Shown: positions 34,873 to 49,300 of the stretch, in pieces | Layout of the letters: each line of letters opens with the position of its first letter | Numbering within the stretch: position 1 is the first letter of the stretch | Source of the DNA: Nematostella vectensis | Lineage: Eukaryota > Cnidaria > Anthozoa > Actiniaria > Edwardsiidae | NCBI RefSeq assembly: GCF_932526225.1 | Contig: NC_064043.1 | Span: 5,323,501-5,387,500 of the forward strand | Direction of reading: 5' to 3' | DNA: 64,000 bases | The notes under the pieces: model-generated | The model's database searches: none | The model's input: only the letters and a program-made list of their open reading frames with translations | Told to the model about the DNA's origin: nothing | Position numbers and translations under genes: made by a program

Positions 34873-37320
34873 GGTGAATTTTTCAGGTCGAATTTTCTCC
34901 TAATATCTGAATGAGTACATATTATTTAGACTAAGGGCTGTCTCATGGTTCAATAACTGCATCCGAAACAACATTAGCTTGCTATTATTTTGTATTATTT
35001 GGAAATGCTTATTTTGAAACATTGGGAAATCTGTTAAGGAAGGAAGCAAGTGCGCATGGTCAGAGTGGAATCGGCGAATGCGATTGGCAAATGGCAGTTC
35101 TCGTTTAAACATTGTTGATACCTTGAAAAAATGATTTCTCAATGCATTTTCGAATGTAAACGTTGAACGTAAGATAGCCCTTTGGTGTGCAATGAATTGT
35201 GTACACTCGTCTTTTTTTTACCTTTTTATAAGAACGTCCAGCCTGCGATTTCACCAAAATTTAAGAACATGCTAAGAACATTCAGAGGCTCAGATGCAGA
35301 AAAAATTGTCTTTTTTAGTCCTGATGCGTTCTAAAATGCAGAATCAAATTGTACTCATAGTAACAACCTTATTATTATTATTGATCATTAGTCTCTCCTA
35401 ATGATTCATTGGGTATTATATTCTTATATACACTAAAATTTGAGAATATCTTAAAAACATATTCATATTTAAAATGTCCCAAAAATATGGACGGCCCAGC
35501 CTCAACTGAAAATTAGACGTTCTTATAAAAAAGAGTGTACTTTTTAAAATGAGGTTATATACATACTGATTATTGCAAAATATTTATCTATAATCTTACA
35601 ATATTTATGTTTAAAGCAAACAAAACAATTCGTGATTTTTTAATGTGTTATCAGTCATCCTGAAGTTGGACTTTAAATGAAATAACAGTGTCGGGTCAAT
35701 TATATATTCAAGGATGGTTTCGTTATGACCATTATACCAAAGTCTGCGAAGCCTTCAATTCTCTGCATCTAGGTAAAGACGCATTTTATTATTATAAAAC
35801 CACCCCTAGATTTAGCCTCGATTATTAGCCGTTTCTGTGGGCCCGAAGTATTTGTCCACACCATTTTGGGCAGAAGATCGTAAGACCGCAACGTCCGACG
35901 TGGGCTGGATGCAATACTGTATACCCTGAATCCGCCTCTTTAAAGTGAATAATTTGAAGCCTCAGCTAAACCAGGCGAATCTGTATAACACTTCAAAAAG
36001 AAGATCATTTTTTTGTTTTTCAGGATAACATCTATTTAAAGATTTCCTAGCCATAATACATGCTCCATCCTCTGGGCATTTTAATAATATTTTGGTGGTC
36101 TTAAATAAATATTGCATACAAAGCTTACAGGGCCGTGCAGGGATGGGGCATTGGGGACATGTGCCCCCCCCCCCCCCCCTAAATATTCTAAAATAATATA
36201 AGGAAATGACAAGTAGGGGCGTGGCTATGCCACCAATATTTTCTTTAAAATGTTTTTGTATTCTGCCCCCCCCCCCCCCCCAAATCTTAAGTGGCCTGCT
36301 ACGGCTCTGGCTCATCAGGAGAAATTTTAAATGGGATTAATGGATGGATGGGTGGCAAAGAAACAAAGATGAACAAAGAAAACGAATCTCTATTAAACGC
36401 GCTGAAAAATTGAACCTACTCAAATGCAGGACAAAAGGAAGACGAAAAATACGAATAATTTGCGCTTACACTCTTTGCCATGTTCAGGAAACCAGCGATC
36501 TTTGTGGGTATACCAAAAAGAGAGGGATTATTTTTGTGCCGAAGAAAGATAGCGCTGGATCATTAAGCACGGCTGAATGTGTAACTTTATGCAGATGTAC
36601 TCAAGCAAAATTATAACTTATTCTATAACTAATATCTAAGCTGAAAAAATAAACAAACAATAAAAACATGAACGAACACGTGTCACTCTCTTGTGGCGAG
36701 AATGATTATTTCGTTACAAATGTACAATCTGACTATGCTGTCTGATTTAAGAGGTTTCTGATTACGATACCGGAAGGGTAGCTGACTTTGCACATCAAAT
36801 TTTCAACTAGCAGTCCCGAGTGCAAAATGCAGAAGCGGTTTTGGTGGGAGGGAGGTAGGCAGGGAAACATAGATTGTGTTGGAGGAAAATTTGGGGGGGG
36901 GGGGGGGGGGGGATGTGGTCTTACTATCTGAACCGTCGCCACAAAAATGGGGGGGGGGGGGGGGTGGATCCTCTGCTGTGGTCTAGTTTTGTCTGGGTTC
37001 TGACAATATGTGCTCTAAAAAAAGACTGCCGGAAAAGTAAGCAGTCTGCCTTTATTAGTTACCTCAAGATAACAAGATGGAAATCCGTTGCAGTCAATGC
37101 ACAGGCTTACCAACCTCTTAGTCTCCAGTCAATCCCAGTAATATAAACTAGCTCGAATATTTTCACGGTTTATCACCTCTCGTAATTGTCCCATAATTTT
37201 TATTCAGAATAAGCGGTATTTTTAACGTTTGAGCAGTTGAGGGATTCCGCGTTCAAAACATTAGAAATACCGCAGATTTCTACGACAGGTATCCCTGCAG
37301 GCCTGGCTACAAATAACAAA
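34873..37320. other. Intergenic DNA between the channel and the fusion gene
   Basis: No exon was supported. It contains G/C runs at 36163-36178, 36267-36281, 36892-36911 and 36950-36963, and a probable degenerate MITE at 36127-36311. The fusion-gene promoter should lie at its right end, but no motif is assignable. Confidence 0.4.
36127..36311. mobile_element. Probable MITE with two C tracts
   Basis: The left end CAGGGCCGTGCAGG is loosely mirrored by CCTGCTACGGCTCTG at the right end. Two C runs of about 15 bases lie inside. No target duplication seen. Confidence 0.35.
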
Positions 37321-40300
37321 ATGGCGTCGTCCGCTTCTCATGGCTCAAGAAGGTTTTACAATTTTTCAGATGAAAAACCTAACCACCGCAAAGACCACAG
37401 TACAAGATCCAAGAAACCAGTAGACAAGCTACTTCGCTATATAGAGGAAAACTGCATAGGAAGAAATACAATCTTTAGCGGGCCCTATGGGTTTCGAAAA
37501 GGTAGGACCGCCACACCGGCGGAAAATAAATATCACCAACATCGATATTGTAAAACAAAGACACTGAACACCAATACATTTTATCTATTTCAAGGGTGTC
37601 AACCAAGACAAAAAAGCATGTCCTTTATTTGAGTGCAAAATGTACTTATAAAGGTTAATATAAGCTTAGTAAAAAAAAAAACAAAAAAACAATGATGTTC
37701 ACACTGTTTCGATTTTATTTCCCAGTTGTCTATTGCGACTACATAGCTTCAGGAAGGTATGAGACATTGAGTTAGAGACGGACCATTACAAAAGTGATAG
37801 GGGACGGGGGAAGGAGTAAAGAAAGAAAAATATTCAAACACAAAACCTGAAAAAACTGCCATGCAGCCCAGACAGAAGACAAAGAAAACAAAAAACAGGT
37901 ACAACTGAAACCTACCCATCCCCCTCACTTTTCTAATTGTCAATCCATTAGATCATGTTTATGATGTTTATAATAAACTCCTAGTGATGACTACATTGTA
38001 TGTGAAACTTAGGCCCTTGAGGTTCATTGAGGATTACATTAGAAAGGAGGTTCTACCCCACTATGGCAACACCCATACAACCACAACCGTGACGTCGCTA
38101 CAGACAACACTCTATCGTCATGAGGCAAGGTAACCCATACAAGCATGACCACCGCATCACTACAGCAACATTTGGTTATCATGAGGAAGGTTGCCACAAA
38201 CTGTGACAAGCTAACCCATACCACATCTACCATGACTTCACTACAGACTACACTCATTACAAGGGAAGGTCTACCCTGGTCCCAGAGCCTCGAGCATCTC
38301 TATTCGGTGGCCAGAGAGGTTGAGCAAGGCTCTGGCCTCTCGAAGCGCTATTTTGACTTCTGCCTCACTTCCATGTTAACGTTTTGTGATTAGCATGTGT
38401 CAGTTTCACGTGGTGCTACCTTGGATGTAAACATCTCTTCGCTCAGGAATCGAATTCACGAGTATGAAAAGCGCATGAACACCCGATTTAAAAACAACAA
38501 CATTCATCTAAAAACCCTTGGGATCATTACTGTAGAGTTAATGACAAGACTCTGCACATAGGAGGTGGGGAATACAACATTTTCTCAGGAAAGCGCTTCA
38601 AGGAGGAGAAAATCACGGATAAGCTCTCAGTTATCCTCGGATTGAGTCTATCAAAGAACTCAAGGGGCAAATGACCAGTACAATCGCTTGCTTGGGATAG
38701 TTGAATCCAATATTGTTGAGGCGAGAGCAAACGCCGGGAATAAGATGGCAGCACAGAGAAGACATCTCACCGCTTGATTAACTCATAAAGAGACTCCTCT
38801 TGAACAAACTTTACATTTTTTATACTAGTACATCTTGTAACTAATTTGAATTGAGCACTATTAAAATTGAGATCAAAATTATCTATCGCTCGTCTACTTC
38901 GTTCGTTTAGATGTTTGTTATTGCGAACAATAAGAATTAAAAAACGGTTTTGACCTTTTGAACTTGAAGTAAAAATACAATAGAAAACTGTCAGAATTTC
39001 TTGGTTTCAATGACCACATGTCAATTGGCCAATCAGCCAATTGACGAAGTTCAGATTCTGAACCTATAGTAGCAGAGGTCAAAATTGCGCTTTGAGAGGC
39101 CAGAGCCTCGTCTCAACCTCGCTTGCTACTAAAAAGAGAGACGCATGAGGCTCTGGAACCAGGGTAGGGAATGTCAAACATACACTAGAAAAAAAAAGAA
39201 TTTCACCAAAGAATTATGTAGATTATGTAGAATGGTTTGTTTATAAAATATGAGAACATAGTTTGAGCAAGAAATTTGTGTCTAGAAGGAAGCCTCTTTG
39301 CCACCTATCACATCCTTCCCTCTATTAGGGAGCAAATGACATTTTCTTCTTTATGTTCTAGGTATAATCCCAGCTTTACTGGGGGCATTTGCCTGCTTTC
39401 CCTACTCCCCCCCCCCCCCCCCCTGCTACAGCCTTGTTAAGATTATGTATACTTAATTTGGCAGTTACCAAACACCAGAATTAATGACAGTCCACAGTAT
39501 TCCAAGCCTGTGGTAGTGTACTGTAATATTTTCCTCTTTGTAGGGATATTATCCGTAATGCTGTAAATGCCGGGGAGGGAGATGCTGTCATCTTCACAGG
39601 CAGTGGGTGCACCGCAGCTGTTCATAAACTCATCCACGCCCTACACTTACAACAACCACCAGTGAGTGACTTGTAATGTAAAGGGTTCTCCCTAACGGCA
39701 AAATTTGCTGTATTGTAGAGACAAGAGACAATGTCTAGCAAAATAGTCCAGTTATGAATTCTTACATGCCTGTGGACAGACAGATAAATGGTGATCTTTT
39801 ATCTCTGTGTATGCTAGTGCTGGCACCTTGCAAAAGTATTATGTCTGGTGAGCACTGGTTATACATGGGGGTTCTGTATCTTAGCTGTCTTGATTTCCGG
39901 CCAACCCTAAACTGGCATACCTATAGAGCTGAAGAAAACTCTTATATACACATACACTTTAATTAATAACCACACTGTATCTCATATCAAACAGTGGTGT
40001 ATGTAATTGCCTCTAAGCCAGTCTTGCCTGGGCTTAACCTATTTAAAAGGTAAATATAGATATTTACACAAATACACCCAAATTGCCATAAATTAGCGAT
40101 TATTGGTGAATGGACTTGAAACTGAAAATACCCAAGGATTGTCTGTCAAGTATGAGGGTTGTAGATTAAGCAAGTTAGTGAAAGTATGATCACTAACTAT
40201 TTTAACTTTTTTAGATTGTTTTTGTCGGCCCATATGAGCATCATTCAAACCTGTTGCCATGGAAAGAGGCTGGGGCAGAGGTAAATGTTGCTTATTACCA

Positions 40301-43300
40301 ACATGTCCCTCTAGCTGCAACTACACCAGGTCATGGGGGAAGGGACAAGCTAGATAAGTGTTAGCTAGATAAGAATTCAGTGTTTTTGTTTTAAACCACA
40401 TTGGTCTCCTTCATGGCAAACCTGTTACAAGTTCATCTCCCACATGGAAAACCTGTAAAAGTACATATCAAGGTTTTTAAGAGGGGACCTATTTTTGAAA
40501 GTTTTTCTAAAGTCTTCCAAAGCCCCAGTAGTCTGCCCTTAAAGTCAAACATTGTTTCACTTGAAAAAGCATGTTTTTATTTAACTGAGTGTAGCCCACC
40601 TGGACATACTAGTGCATAAGTCAGGTGTTATATAAGTATCTTTCTCTTGATCTTTTAGATTGTTTGGATATCCCAGGATGGGCAAGGGGTTGTGGATGTC
40701 AATGACCTGGATCAGAAGCTTCAGGTACAGTATTTGTCTTTAAATTAAAAATATCAATCAACCACCCTTCTGTCCTGCTATTGTGTTCACATTGAGTGTT
40801 AATTAAGTATTTTAGCTTATATTTTGTGTGAGACAATGGAAATGGATGCTTTGTGTGGCCTGATGTTGTGCAGGAGCAAATAAAGGGCTGTGTGATTTTA
40901 ACTTTCTTTAGCTCACAGAAAATAAGAAGACGTTGCTTTGTTTTAAAAGCACTGTTGTGGTAAAAATGGTACCAATACTTTACAACATATTTATTTATTG
41001 CTTTGTTTATCCATGTTCTGCCTAGACATACATTTCCTTTGGGCGTCAGCTGATTGGCTGTTTTGCCGCTGCCTCTAACGTGACAGGAATCCTTGTTGAC
41101 ACAAATTCTATAACTGCATGTTTGCATCGGCATGGAGCATTAGCTCTGTGGGATTATGCCACAGCTGGTAAGGCCATAATTACACAAAGAGTGAGGGACA
41201 CAAAGATCGATGATAGTGCCTGGATAACTGAGATTAACTAGTATTGTTCATTTCCCCAATGCTTACTGTATGATTGCTGCTCTATTTATCCCATTGCTTA
41301 TTATATTATGGCTCATTTATATGGTTTATTTATTATTATTATGATATGGTTTATTTATTATACCTACTTTATTTATTTTTTCAGGACCTTACATTGAGAT
41401 AAATATGAATCCAGTGATCACTAGGTAGGCTCTTTTCACTGCCCCACCCCCTCTAAAAATGCCCTTATTTTTTTGCATTATTTTTTGTGACACATAATTT
41501 TCATGTTTAAGCCCAAACACAACTTTCATGACTAAGTTAGTTTTCGCCATTTCTCCAGCTAAGAGGGGCAAGGTTTTAACACTCAAGATGTTCCCAACTA
41601 TAATGAAATTAGACTATATTTTTGTGAGTTCTGCCAGACAACACATTCTTCCCATCATCAATGCCAGCCTCCTCCTTTACACTTGTTTTCTGTCACACAT
41701 GCACGTTTTGTTTTTCATTTCCGGGTCGCAACTGTTTTTGGCGACTGTAGCCATTTCACAGTTATGGCGGCCGTTAGACTGCTAACCAATGAGAAAGCGC
41801 TGAAAAGCCTCAAGCATCAAGAAAGCAGACAAGAAGTATATACGCAAATATGCACTTCATACACACTGAATCAACAACAACGCAAAGCTAAGAAACAATT
41901 AGAACTTTGTTGAATTGTTGGTATTGTGTTTTTCAATGTTTCCTTGGTGATAGTATGTACATAGCTAAGAGGGAGGTCCTTTTTTATATTTTTTTAGTTG
42001 TGATCACTCTAATTCAAAAATCATGATTGATGTCCACAAACATAGTTGTGACTCATAAATGAAAACACAAGGTGCATGTGTCACTGGAAACAAGTGTTAA
42101 GTGACCATTTACTGTACAAAGCTGCTACATTACTGTGCTTTTGAGGCACATATTTTTCACATAAGTCTGTCAATTCAATATGTGTCAAAGAATACACTAT
42201 TACCTGTGATAATCCTGTTCTCATTCTTTTAGCAAGGATCAGTCTTTAGTGTACAAGGATGCCATTTTCATATCAACTCATAAATTCATTGGTGGTGTTG
42301 GAACCCCAGGTTAGTTTGGAGTCTGATTTGATATGTGCTGTTATGTATGTGATAATTTAATACGTTGATCATCTTCTAATAATTGTCACCCTTCGGACCC
42401 AACAAATTGTAAAAAAAAAAATTTACATATTAATAAGGCAGAGTATTTTACTTAGTGCTTAATGAACAATATCAAACAAAATATATGCTACCTTTAATAT
42501 TTGTCACTGAAGTCTTTCCAGGTAAAAAAAACACTGTATTGAGTTGTATGATTCCAAGTCACAGTGTCAATGTCTAGAATGTGAAAAAACTAGACTTGTC
42601 GATTCCAATGTGGTTCTTCTGTGCAGATCGCATGTGCTATGTCTTTCTGTCATGTCACCCTTGTTTTTGGAGGGGGGGGGGGGGAGGGATTCTCCAGAAA
42701 AGTAGACAGGGTGATTGCCCTATCTGTTAGGGTAATTTCAACCAACTACTATTCCTTAGGGGTTGTTGGAGGATTTTTCAGATCCTGCTATCTCTTAGTG
42801 TATAAAATTCGACCAACTGCTATTCCTTAGGAAGTGTTTAACTGGTTTTCCATTTCTACTATCTCTTAGGGTATAAAATCGACCAACTGCTATTCCTTAG
42901 AAGGTTTTTTACCGTTTTTCCAATTCTTCTATCTTGTAGGGGTAAGAATTTCTGTTGACCACACTCAAGGTGCTATCCCTAGGGTTAAAATTGATCACGA
43001 TAACCCCTGTCTGTTTTTCTCGAAGCCCCCCCTCCCTGCATGTCACATGGAGTTTGTCCTTTTCAATAAAGTTGCACAGTATGATAAGTGTTGTGTGTGT
43101 TGCAAGGAGTATAAATGTGATGTAATATTTATCTTGTCAGGAATACTTGTGGCTAAGAAGAAATTGTTTCGCAACCCTGTACCCTCTGGCGGTGGAGGAG
43201 GGAGTGTATTTTTTGTAAGTAGGTTTGTCTCTTTGTATGAGCAAGATATGATAAGAGAGGGTTAAAGTTTGCTACAATGATTGGTAGCTAGTGGCTTTTA

Positions 43301-46300
43301 TGACAAAAGTAATAATTTGTTTCTTGCCTTTGTATTTTTTTTAAGGCAAGAGTCATGTTTTGTCATGTATGAAAGTCATAATTATTACTTGATTTTTCCA
43401 GTTCTTTTGAGACTTAACCTTCTAACTCATAGGAAATAAATACACAAGGTATTTAGAGTTGTTTATTTAACTTCTTCATTATATGCCAACAACCATGTCC
43501 GGTGGAATGGCGCACGCTGATTGGCTGTGATTGGCTGACTGAGGTCGTTTATTACCTAAGCTTACTTATCTTATTATTTTTTCTCCTCAATATAATTTTC
43601 AACTTTGTTTACCTTTCTTTTAAACATTTGCTTCTGACCTTCTGACAGTTTCGCTGATGTTTGTGAAGATTTTGTTTGCAATGACCATTCAGTGAAATCC
43701 AGTTCATATTTCCACACAATGCTTTTAATCATCCACAAATGTTGAACTTTTAATTAAGACATCCTCTGAATTTTTACCAACAATTTTTTTGAAATAATTT
43801 AGTCCCAATGAATCGAGGCTTTTCCACTCGAATTGATTGTAAAGATGTTTTCTTTCACTTGAATTCCCCACAGACATTAAGATATATTCACTAAAATAAC
43901 TCTTTTGAATGAAGATACATCATGCATGTAAATTCCTTGAGTGATTTGCCTTTATTTAGACGATTTGCGATTTTATCGCAAATAAAATTTCAGCAAAATT
44001 GAAATTGTGTACGTTGCAGTCATTATGGCGGGAAATTGTCATAACACAGGGAGTTTGAAGACAATTTTCCATAAAGACAACTAATCTAAATGAAAAAACA
44101 TGAAATAATGATGTTTTCATGTGAAGGTCGGTAAAATCGCCGTAAATAGCAATTTTCGATGGTCATTTTACAAAACGACTCGTTATTTCAAGCTTTGGAG
44201 TTTAGCACTTGTCCTGGGGGGGGGGGGGGGGGGGGGGGACTCCCATATTTTAATGACAAGGATGCTCGTAGGGAATTCCATTTTTACCCATAAAAGGTAC
44301 CAAAAAGGGTGTGGCTTGAGCCAAGTTTTACCCCTAAAAGGTACCAACAAAATATAGACTTTTATACTTTTATTGCTGCAGATGACAAGTCACTGCCACC
44401 AGTTATGTTTACAAAAGTACTGTTATTCTATCTTTAGCATAGTAGAACTCAAGAACTGGAACCTGAAAATATATTTCTTACAATACTTTGTCTACATTCT
44501 ATATTTTATACTCAGAACTGGAAGAGGAAAATGTATTTTAAGCACTATAAAACTCTGAAACAACAAAAAAATATACTATTTTACAATACTTCATCAATAC
44601 CTCGTCAATACTTTGACTGCTTTTAGCCGGCGAACTTAAGACCTATTTTATACGTTGAGAATAGCCAACTCAGGCTGCTTAATATATGTACATGAATAAA
44701 GAATCCCCCCTAAAAGGTGCCAAACCCGTAATTTTTACCCCAAAAAGGTACTATGAGCATCCCCGTCATCTCAGTATAGGGAGTCCCCCCCTGGGAGCAC
44801 TTGTGGCTTGTAAATCCAGATAGGGTTCCTTCTTTCACTTCAGCAGCATCAGTTTTCCTTCTCGTACAAATATTTAAAATAACCATATAATAAATAACTT
44901 ATTTACCTCACTTGTTCAGACAAAAAAGCCTGTGGGCTGAGATATCTCAGTACTGACCTCGCGATTGGTTAATAAGTAGTATATAAACTTGAATAAACTC
45001 TAACTTCCCACTATTTGATACTGACTTCGAGATCCCTAGAGACTGATTTTAACTCAGATAATTCAAACTCCCTGCAAACTTTTTTTGTCTCCCTTGAGGA
45101 GTCAAGTGAATTTACACACTGTAACTGTAAACATATGTAATGCTAAAGTTTGACTCTATCGAGTTCTGCAAGATATAATTTCCCTTTGCTAATACTAGAC
45201 CTATCCCATCGTTCAGATATATGAAGTACAAAATTTTCTGAATTTGTTAATTATTTAGCTAATGACATTTACACTATGGTGCAGGTGACAGAGAACAGCC
45301 ACCGGTACCTGAAGGAGACTGAGATGAGGGAGGAGGGCGGAACACCTGCCATTGTAGAGTCCATCCGGGCGGGGCTAGTGTTCCAACTTAAAGAGGTCAG
45401 TGGGAGCCCTGATATATACACGACCGACTAGCACCCAGGGGGAAGGGTCATAGGGAGCCCTATTATACACATGACCGCCTAGCACACAGGGGGAAGGGTC
45501 ATAGGGAGCCCTAGTATACACAGGACTGCCTAGCACACAGGGGGAAGGGTCATAGGGAGCCCTAGTATACACAGGACCGCCTAGCGCACCGGGGGAAGGG
45601 TCATAGGGAGCCCTAGTATACACAGGACCGCCTAGCACACAGGGGGAAGGGTCATAGGGAGCCCTAGTATACACAGGACTGCCTAGCACACCGGGGGAAG
45701 GGTCATAGGGAGCCCTAGTATACACAGGACTGCCTAGCACACAGGAGGAAGGGTCATAGGGAGCCCTAGTATACACAGGACCACCTAGCACACGGGGGGA
45801 AGGGTCAGTGGGAGCCCTAGTATACACACGACCCCCTAGCACCCAGGGGGAAGGGTCATAGGGAGCCCTAGTATACACAGGACCACCTAGCACACGGGGG
45901 GAAGGGTCAGTGGGAGCCCTAGTATACACAGGACCGCCTAGCACACCGGGGGAAGGGTCATAGGGAGCCCTAGTATACACAGGACCGCCTAGCACACAGG
46001 GGGAAGGGTCATAGGGAGCCCTAGTATACACAGGACCGCCTAGCACACCGGGGGAAGGGTCATAGGGAGCCCTAGTATACACAGGACCGCCTAGCACACA
46101 GGGGGAAGGGTCATAGGGAGCCCTAGTATACACAGGACCGCCTAGCACACCGGGGGAAGGGTCATAGGGAGCCCTATTATACACAGGACCGCCTAGCACA
46201 CAGGGGGAAGGGTCATAGGGAGCCCTAGTATACACAGGACCGCCTAGCACCCAGGGGGAAGGGTCATAGGGAGCCCTATTATACACAGGACTGCCTAGCA

Positions 46301-49300
46301 CACAGGGGGGAGGGTCATAGGGAGCCCTAGTATACACAGGACCGCCTAGCACCCAGGGGGAAGGGTCATAGGGAGCCCTAGTATACACAGGACTGCCTAG
46401 CACACAGGGGGAAGGGTCAGTGGGAGCCCTAGTATACACACGACCCCCTAGCACCCAGGGGGAAGGGTCAGTGGGATTCCTAGTATACACACGACCGCCT
46501 AGCACCTAGGGGGAAGGGTCATAGAAGTCCTAATATACACACGACAGCCTAGCACCCAGGGGGGGGGGAGATAACCACAATAATATTAAATAAATAACAG
46601 ACAGACAGATGAGCGTATAAATTACTTTGGGGGGGGGGGGCACACGTCCGTTGTATAGACAACCAGGGCAGGGTATAACTACTTAGAAAGTACAGCAGAA
46701 TTTCCGAATCTATCCACAACAGTACTATAAATTTAGAAAAGGCACGGGGAGAGGCACGGGTAACACCTCAGGAGGTGGGGTGGGGGGCTAGTGTTTCTGC
46801 TTAAAAAGATACACAGAAATACTGATACAAAGAGCAACCATGCTATGAATATAGAAAAAAAATGGATAGCTTGATGCACAAAATTACTCCAAGAAAAACC
46901 TTAGCAGAGCTGCTATGTTTAGTACTACTTGGGGGCCAGGCCTTAAGCTATCTGGGCAGCTATTTACAACCATTTTATCTACCTCTAGGCTGTTGGACAC
47001 GATGTCATTTTTGCAAAAGAAACAGAGATGTGCAGGTATAATAACCCAGACTGACTGAGGTCGCTTCCATTTTCGAGGTGCTCTCGAAGAAAACCCACTC
47101 GACCTGACGGACATTGTTGAAGGGTCACCTGCACAGTTGAAGAGTCATTAAGAGTTATTTTGGAAAGCTAGAAAACCACAAAAACCATTCAAAATAGCTT
47201 AAATAACCATCCAGGTTTATTAAATAACCTTTAATCTTTTATATGAAAACAATACTGAGGTTTGAGCGTCCCAAAACGAACCGATGGAAATGGATTTACA
47301 ATAGTATTTTAGGTTTCGGTACCGTTTTACTGAAACGTTGAAATTGCATAAACTAAGCCATGTATATCCTTCGCATATGATCTATTTTACGTAAATTTGG
47401 TATGTTATTGATATGTTATTGACGATATTTGAATGAAAACATCTTGGATACTCGCTTGAATAAGCTGATGAAAGTGTGACTCGCCATTAAGCGAGAGCTT
47501 AAAATGGCAGCGTGATTGGCCTTTTTAAACTCATTTGTGTTTGATCTCGACAGGAAAGCGCTTGATGCGTGGTCCGATTTAGAAAATCTTGTTCTGCTGG
47601 GAAGTACCACTCCCTCTCGCTTGCCAGTCTTCTCATTCCTCGTCCGCCACCCGGTCAGCGGTCTCTTCCTTCATCATAACTACACATGCGCACTATTGAA
47701 TGACTTGTTTGGTATCCAGGCAAGGGGTGGATGTGCATGCGCAGGACCTTACGCTCAGGTATGCCCTTTCCTGGCCCTCTTCCCAGCCTGAATCGTTGTA
47801 TCCAAATACTGATCGAAGGCCATGTTAAGAGTAGAGCAGCTTTGGGTGGTGATCTGCCTCATGATGGTGGTGAAATATTTCTGCGCAAGCTCCCAAAACG
47901 TATGAATAATCTGAATAATGCCATTCCACCCGATATATTAACAACATCATATGTGTCAAAACCTTACAGGAGCTCCATGTACCTTTGTGCCAAACAAAGG
48001 TGGGGCTGACAAGGGCACTTGAAAAATACTGAATATGCTTTTTCTAGGATCTCCTTGGTATAGATGAGAAACTGGCCAAGCGGTTTGAAGCACTGCTGTT
48101 GGAAGATAGGTAATATTTATACAAAATTTATTTTTTCTAAAGGCGCAACTTGTATTTGATTAAAGTCAATCGGAATAATCCTTTTTTTTCGCTACCTGAC
48201 AAAACCAAGGCTAAACACAGTTTTTATTGTTTTAGACATTCTTTTTCATTTTTTATACTTGAATTGAATTGATATCAATAAATTCTCCTTGATATTTCAG
48301 TCGACTCGACAGAGGCCATCTAAGACGGTACAACGAATACTCGGAACACGAGATTTTACGGTAAGAAGCTCGCGTTATTTTCATCAGCACATTAAGTCTA
48401 AGATATTGACTATGTAGCGTTTTCCCCACCCCTCCCCTCCCCCTAACAACTGACGGTTTCTTCTCCTGGTAGCCCTGGGTTTGTTCGTCTTAATTTCCCG
48501 TACTTCATGTCGGAGGACTCGGCCGCGTTCGTCAGAAAAGCCGTTCTAATGGTGGCTGAGTCCGGGTGGAAACTGTTACCACAGGTAGGAATGTATGTAA
48601 CGTTGACTATGCTGCTGACCCACGGAGGCTAAGCTTGAAAGAGACCTCGAGTCCTATTTTTTTTTTGCTTCCTTCGGCCGTCATCACCGTAAATGTAAAA
48701 AAATATTCTTTCCTTACCAAAACTAGTATACGCGAGCAAAACGCTATGCGTGACAGAGGTGTACAGGAGCGCTATGTGTGACATGTGTCACGCAAATGAT
48801 ATGCTTGACAGAGGTGTCACACAAGCGCTGTGTGACAGATGTGTCACGCAAATGATATGCTTGGCAGAGGTGTCACACAAGCGCAAATACTATGCTTAAC
48901 TCATGATATTCTTGAGTGAAAAACATTTGATAGCGATGTATAGTATTCATATTGATTTGACCTTGTTTGATTCTTGCTACGAGTTCGATATCTGTTCTTG
49001 TTCGTGTGACGTAGGTGGTGATAGTTTGGTGGAGAACCTGAGCTGCATCAAACAGGACACATTCTTGCATACTGTTTTTACATTTAAGGCACGACTCATA
49101 CGTCGCGCTTCTGTCGTGTCCAATCTAATTCTTTGGATTGGATACATGTAAAGCGTATTGCACGCAACTTAAATGTGATGTCTGAATCAACGTCAAACCC
49201 AATGTGTCGACCCAGACAGACAACTAGATTCATTACGGCAGGAGCGCAACGTATGGATCCGGCCTTCATTATTTGCATTGTTTTCCCTCCCCTAATCTTT

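Noticed and set aside
36344-36616. 90-codon Lys/Arg/Cys-containing plus-strand frame
   Set aside because: Starts in a GGAT-repeat next to a MITE and shows no family motif; not supported as a gene.
45375-46505. 376-codon minus-strand frame with a 17-residue repeat
   Set aside because: Created by a 51-bp minisatellite in intron 11 of the plus-strand fusion gene; it overlaps a real exon edge on the other strand.
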